Assembly: GCA_024138015.1 (NCBI GenBank) | Contig: JAMXBB010000010.1 | Span: forward strand, 52,722,110 to 52,786,109 | Source of the DNA: Lumnitzera littorea | Taxonomy: Eukaryota; Streptophyta; Magnoliopsida; Myrtales; Combretaceae | Direction of reading: 5' to 3' | DNA length: 64,000 nt | Shown here: positions 58,937-64,000 of the stretch, piece by piece | Layout: every line of letters begins with the position of its first letter | How positions within the stretch are numbered: the stretch's first letter is position 1 | The notes under the pieces: generated by a model | What the model was told of the DNA's origin: nothing | Seen by the model: only the letters and a program-made list of their open reading frames with translations | Database searches by the model: none | Made by a program: the position numbers and the translations under genes

Positions 58937-60060
58937 TTGTCCCCCCTTCTTCTTCTTCCTCACACAACTTTCTCTCTCTATGAACACTCATACACTGTCA
59001 CGCTGCCACTACCATTCTCATACCTCTATCGTCAACCCGGCTTCCATCACCCAAACCACTTCCTTACCCATCCTCTCCTCTTCCATCTCCCTCGTGTTCA
59101 CCTACTTCCAACCATCATAGCACTACGAACCACTCGTGGTCTAGCATCCCCAACATATGACTATCGACTCTTTCCCTCACGATACAATGCTCAATGATTT
59201 GAAAAGTTCGTAAACTTAGAAGTCGACATCGGCATCTTCTATCCTTAGGAAGTGCTTAACGAATTTAGCATTGTAGCCATTCTTGGGGTCATCTCTAACC
59301 ATATCATTGACATCCTTCGACTTCCAAATGAGGTACATAATGATGCTCTCAAGTACTTCTATTGCAATATGTCTGACTCTTTAGACGATCAGGGTAAGCC
59401 TAAGTTAAAAATGAATCCTAGTGGTGAACTATGCTATACATCGCGTATACTTATGTTTATGGCACCCTAATTACTGTCACTCCTAAGGATATTTATGGTC
59501 TTATCAGGGCTTCAGTTGAGGGAGCCGAAGTTAATGCCAATTTCTATTGTGTTAAGTTCTATGAACGGTTCTTTCGATATAAGGGTATTGGAGGAACTAA
59601 GGGAAGGCAAAGAGTTTAGCCACTATTAGACTTAACCTTAAGACCAAGATTCTACACCATATTGTGATTCATAACTATTGTCCTCATAAAGACCAACAGC
59701 CAAATGTCACATATCAAGACTTATGGATCCTATATTATCTCCTCATGAACAAACAAATTGATTTTTTTAGCATTGTGGTTTAGTGTTTCAAGCATGTCAA
59801 CAATAACCCCTCTCAAGCTTTCCTAAGATTTGGGTACATTGTTACACAATTACTAATCTGAAAGGGTGTTCAATTCCCTATACCTCCACAAGTAGCTCAT
59901 GTCAAGCATCTTGAACTAGTTGACATCTGTCTTCAAGTCATTAGAGAGTTAAAAGTATATTTTGTTTATTTAGTTGAATTAATAATAGTTGACTTATCTT
60001 AGCATATCTTAAGTCCTCTTAAATTGGTATATCCAATATATGAAGTTATTATGAAGAGAA
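58937..60060 (+). pseudogene. Third ORF of the copia element, downstream of pol
   Basis: The frame from 58937 begins with a Pro/Ser/His-rich part, then FEKFVNLEVDIGIFYP, NEFSIVAILGVISNHIID and DALKYFYCNMSDSLDDQGKP (to 59470). After a frameshift near 59450 it goes on with YGTLITVTPKDIYGLI (59450-59500), and further YQDLWILYYLLMNKQIDFF (59715-59765) and FGYIVTQLL (about 59830). This pattern resembles the 'putative plant transposon protein' family found with plant retrotransposons; I cannot prove the match. SIRE/Maximus elements often have an extra, env-like ORF in this place. I see no clear signal peptide or transmembrane segment here. Stops at 59198, 59242 and later break it. Confidence 0.6.
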
Positions 60061-60191
60061 TATTTGATGCTCTAACACGTTAATACCCTCTTCTTGTAAG
60101 CATTCACTTAATCTTACTCAAACGTCAAATATCTTGAAATCAAGTGCTAAATTGAGGGGGAGTTCTTAAGTATATAAGAGTTTTGTCCTCA

Positions 60192-60207
60192 TAAAAAAAA
60201 GGGAGAT
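60192..60207 (+). other. Polypurine tract of the copia element
   Basis: AAAAAAAAGGGAGAT immediately before the 3' LTR start TGTTGAAC. A textbook position and composition. Confidence 0.9.
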
Positions 60208-61200
60208 TGTTGAACTAAAGATTCACTAATTGATTTTAATGAGAACAAAATAAAAGTGGATGATTAAACTAATTCTTGTTTGATAAAATTGAGTTAATTA
60301 AATAAGATCGATTAATTTACTTAATGATTAAATATATCAATTAACTCTACAAGATATTTTTTTTTATGAATGGTGATCAAAACAATCTTTAAGTTGGACT
60401 GCAATATGTGGTTGTTCTTTGTGTGTTAAAATTGATTTTAGGAGTTTTTTTAACCTATCGACTTGACGGTAAGAGGAAGGATCAACCTGACAGTAAAAAG
60501 CCTTAGATAACGAAAGGAAAAGCTTTCTGATTTCAATGAGCCAGTGTGTTGATACACTTACCCGTAGCAGCATTGCTTACCATCATGATTGTAAGAGGAC
60601 AGTAGCATCATGCTGCTAAACTTATTTATGGTAGCCATTACAGCATTTAATGTACAATAATGGGAAGAATTGAATGAGTTGTTATAAATGCTTAACAATC
60701 TAACCAAAGAGGATTAAGAACTGATATTCCACTACAATTATATTCTCTTATATTCTTTGGCCTTATTACTTACTATTTATCTCTTGTACTTTTTATTTGA
60801 AATCAAACAAGTGAGACTTAGTATATAGTGCTTGAGCGTTCTTATATTTGCAATCTTAAGAGAGAAAAGTACTGTACTTGAGATTTTTGTAAGTGATAGT
60901 GATTGTGATTGTGTTTGTGTAAACTTGTGTAGCTCTTTGAGCATTGTAATGAGAGATTAAGAAAGTAGTGTGAAGTACTCGATTAGAGGTGTTTGTAAGT
61001 CCGTAGAGACTAAGGGGCACTCCAAACTCTATGTTACATCTAAGCTTAATTTTGCTTATCCTTATCTCTTTTAATTTCTACATTTATCATTACCTTAATC
61101 ATTCTAATTGTTGTATTTCATATGTAATTTTGAAAAGAATTATAATTTGTCCTAAGAACTCAATTCACCCCCCTTCTTAAGTTTAGCCTAGTGTTCTTCA
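60208..61200 (+). repeat. 3' LTR of the copia element (993 bp)
   Basis: TGTTGAACTAAAG to GTGTTCTTCA, followed by the target copy TACAA (61201-61205). Partner of 52184-53203. The 20-bp palindrome of the 5' LTR is decayed here. Confidence 0.94.
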
Positions 61201-61205
61201 TACAA

Positions 61206-63660
61206 TTCCATGCACGCATACAATTTAACACCATCACAACACATCGAATTTTCATAGACAATACCCAACATGTCACACATATGCATACACAACACCAATA
61301 ATACGACACCTCTACAAACCAACTACACAATAATTATCTACCAGCACCATACCGACTACTATAACACCTTATCCCAAAACTCAAAGAAAACCTTAAAAGA
61401 TATAAATTGGAAAAATAAAAAGAAAATAGAAGGAAGACTTGCTTAAAAACGGGTGAAAGATTAATTTTTGTTGAATTTCTTCTTCAATAACTTAAATCTT
61501 GATTGAGATTTTAATGTTTGGTTAAAAGCTGGAAGTTTTCTATTTTTGGAAAAAGTAATGTAATATTTTTAGTAAAGGAGAGACATGTGGTTGAATTATA
61601 AGTTTTGTTTGCTATAACGGATAGTGGAAAGTTTAAATCTTTTTTAAGACTATATTATCCTTACTATCCCTAGTTAATTACAAGCCATATCATGTCTCTA
61701 AGTCTTTATTTTATTATTTTATTTCCTTTATTATTATTATTATAATATATCCTTTTTTCCAAATTTTACAGCTCCTAATTGAATTAATCGAGCAAAAATT
61801 TACCTTAAACCCTAGCATGTAGTGCCACCCCATCCCAATACATGCATGCATTTGAATTTCAAGTATTTATATCAATAAAGTTAAGCTAATCCCATCCAAC
61901 TGAAAGCCAACTAATCTAGTCTCTTCCCAACTAAAGGGATCTTACACCATTCTAAGGTGAAAAGACTACCCCAACACATTAACTTCCCTATTTAGCTAAC
62001 TTCATAATTATCGATGCAAGCTTAAGAAAAGAGGTTAACTTGTTGCCTTTTTAGGAAGGCTTTCGTGTAGATTTTTTTCCTAAATCGCATCGGCACACAT
62101 CCCCATCCTCCCATCTTTCCATTCCAATCATGTAAGCCCTTATGCATACAAAAACTTCACATCATTTTATAATTTCAAAACACTCTAAATCCTCTTATAC
62201 ATCCCCCATTCATGTCTACAAGCAATCCCCAAAATCCATTTCCATTCTCTTTCATTTTTCATCCATTTTACCACTAAAAAATTCACTTCAAGTGCCTCTC
62301 ACAAACCCCCACTGAGAACCCTACTCTGGTACTCATGAAACACTACTCTCGGCACTACAATTGGAGTGAGAAAACCACCCACTTCTAGCTTATCCTTACC
62401 TCCCTCTTGACCCTAAAAACCAAGCTAAAGTTAGCAGCCAAACGCCCTACCAAGCTTCTACCTTGTGACCTCCATTTTCCTTACATAATCACCACCTTAA
62501 GCCACCATTCTTGAGCAAGCCAAGGAGGGAACCACCGAGGAGTGACCTAAGAAACATTTTTGGAGTATAAAGTGTGAGCAAACTAAGGCTAGAAGGAGAA
62601 GTAACCTTAGATGCCCTTCTTGTAGGTACAACTAACTTCTTTTACTTAGATGTTCTTGTTAATTTCACCTTTTCCTTAACATTTGTTGTAGTAGAAAGTA
62701 GGTTTAAAAGTCATGAATATGTATAGATGAGTTCCTTGAAGATCTTTGAATGTAAGAAATATGTAAAATTCTTGTAAGTTCTATAAAAGCTTAATGTATA
62801 TTTTTTGTACTTGTTTAGGTCAAATGAGGTCCTTTCCTTACATGACTGGAAGGCAAGGACCTTATTTGACCCATGTAACATGCTTGATTGAGATTCATAA
62901 GTTTCCTTCTACGACTATTTTGGTTCTTCTCTTAAGGATTTAGTTAGACATGCTTTCAAAAGGTTCGTTAGATAATTAGTTGTGATTATCACTAGAGAAG
63001 ACAAGAAATAACCTTAGAACCACCTGCAAAGCCATGCCAACGATACTCTTGAAATCTAGAAATTTTCATATTTTTTATCCTAAACATGTTTAAGATTAAC
63101 TAATGATATACAAGAATTTGATTTGTTAAGCTAAATAGTAGTATTTGGGATTAAGACCAAAACCACAAAAAGGCCTTAAAAATCTGACTTGAATCCCAAC
63201 AAATACTAGCTAAACTTGTACATGTGAATTCGTAAAATGAATATTTAAACACAGTAATAAAGGTTTAGACTTGATTAGTTAAGATAATTGCTAGATCAAG
63301 GCCTTAGGTTACTTATCGGGCTTAAAAACTTAATATGGGCTTGATTCATGACCTACTCAACCCAATTACAAAACTGATCAATACATGAAACTACTCATAA
63401 AAAGAAGTAAGCCTAAGCTCTAAGCCCAAACAAATAAGTCGGGTTGATTAGTAGGCCCTAGATAGCTAAAATGGGAAAAAACCACAAATCAGGCCAAGAT
63501 CAATAAGATGAGCCCAAAAACACCACATGGACAGTAGCTACATTAAAATGGAAAGTCTACCAAAAGGCCCATTAAAACTTTCCAAAGCCTAGTAGAACAT
63601 GTGGGATACATCAAACCAACCATATATTGCCACAGCAGCTTCAATGCCTAACAAATGATG
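61206..63660. other. AT-rich stretch without recognised gene
   Basis: Begins with the same CA-word-rich sequence as before the copia element (51840-52178), its original continuation. Further on are AT-rich and pyrimidine-rich parts (62200-62500). GGCCC/AAGCCC words near 63150-63560 recall LTR sequence like 30180-30370. No reading frame with a known domain. Confidence 0.45.
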
Positions 63661-63663
63661 CTC

Positions 63664-63897
63664 TGGACGCCAGTAGAGTTGTACAGAATGTACAACAACA
63701 GCATTTTTTGTCTAGTGGTGACCTTAGTGACGTCTATGATCAGGCCTTGAACATGCAGCAGTAGCATGGCGATCCCCAAGTTCAGCTACAACCGTCTCCT
63801 TATGGATTGCGTACTGGTCTGCCATCATAGCGTGCTGCCTCAAACAGTATGGATCATGACGCCCCTTCTTTGGATGCGAAATAATACTCTCTCGAAT
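63664..63897 (+). pseudogene. Gln/Ser-rich coding-like fragment at the window edge
   Basis: One frame reads LDASRVVQNVQQQHFLSSGD, LSDVYDQALNMQQ, stop, HGDPQVQLQPSPYGLRTGLP, then stop, then AASNSMDHDAPSLDAK and stop. The composition (Gln, Ser, Asp, Pro) and GC content differ from the AT-rich surroundings and look like an exon of a real protein. The stops follow or replace Gln/Arg-like positions and are explained by C-to-T changes. I do not recognise the protein. It may be a captured gene fragment or part of an element continuing beyond 64000. Confidence 0.4.
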
Positions 63898-64000
63898 AGG
63901 TATGCTCTTTAATCTTTGATTGGTAGCAGCTTAGCGCAGTATGATCAACCTTGCATGGAGGACCCTCTCATTTAACTTGAAATTAGTAGACGGAAGCCGT

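Larger units (their letters stand above)
52184..61200 (+). mobile_element. Ty1/copia retrotransposon of SIRE/Maximus type, complete but dead
   Basis: LTRs of about 1 kb (52184-53203, 60208-61200), the 5-bp duplication TACAA on both sides (52179-52183, 61201-61205), primer-binding site, gag, PR, IN, RT and RNase H in copia order (integrase before RT), and a polypurine tract. Total 9017 bp. Long LTRs, a gag with coiled-coil extension and a 2.5 kb region after pol are features of the SIRE/Maximus group. Every gene is broken by stops, frameshifts or deletions. Confidence 0.93.

Overview
The window looks like repeat-rich, gene-poor chromosomal DNA of a flowering plant, very AT-rich. I see no intact host gene. 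Nearly all recognisable sequence belongs to old, decayed transposable elements of plant types: Ty3/gypsy and Ty1/copia LTR retrotransposons, a MuDR-type MULE with a plant-mobile-domain gene, a FAR1-like transposase fragment, and several solo LTRs. Reading frames are broken by many stops that look like C-to-T or G-to-A changes (CAG/CAA/CGA or TGG to stop; Cys/His to Tyr), as expected in long-methylated repeats.

Layout. 1-11669: most of a large retrotransposon derivative (LARD) on the + strand. It has the end of its 5' LTR (1-978), a primer-binding-like site, a 4.9 kb internal region with three minisatellites (units about 36, 49 and 86 bp) and one small coiled-coil ORF, and a 3' LTR (5890-11669) split by a 3.2 kb solo LTR (7811-11001, flanked by ATTAGG). 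10162-16104: an exact 2971-bp sequence is present twice in tandem, the copies separated by one N at 13133. This is most likely an unmerged contig overlap, so the two FAR1-like pseudogenes (12252 and 15224) are probably one locus. 18480-21080: a long array of diverged AT-rich repeats. 21443-24190: an LTR with six iterated palindromes, interrupted by a 1216-bp solo LTR in opposite orientation (22765-23980, GTAAA duplicated). 24390-29346: a 90-bp tandem pair, then on the - strand a plant-mobile-domain pseudogene and a near full-length MuDR transposase pseudogene.

31193-32490: a tandem pair of about 650 bp. 32835-47505: a + strand Ty3/gypsy element (TSD CGTAG) holding two solo LTRs (34666-41847 and 44306-45291). 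The first solo LTR itself holds a second, - strand Ty3/gypsy element (35273-41756), so the order of insertions can be read from the sequence. 47511-52178: AT-rich filler. 52184-61200: a complete but dead Ty1/copia element of SIRE/Maximus type (TSD TACAA), with gag, a coiled coil, protease, integrase, RT, RNase H and an extra ORF downstream of pol preceded by a second palindrome array. 61206-64000: filler, ending in a Gln/Ser-rich coding-like fragment of unknown origin.

The genes here do not form a host pathway; they are successive layers of mobile DNA. The most notable structures are the iterated palindrome arrays in LTR or promoter-like positions of unrelated elements, the extra ORF of the copia element, the MULE/plant-mobile-domain pairing, and the N-flanked exact duplication.
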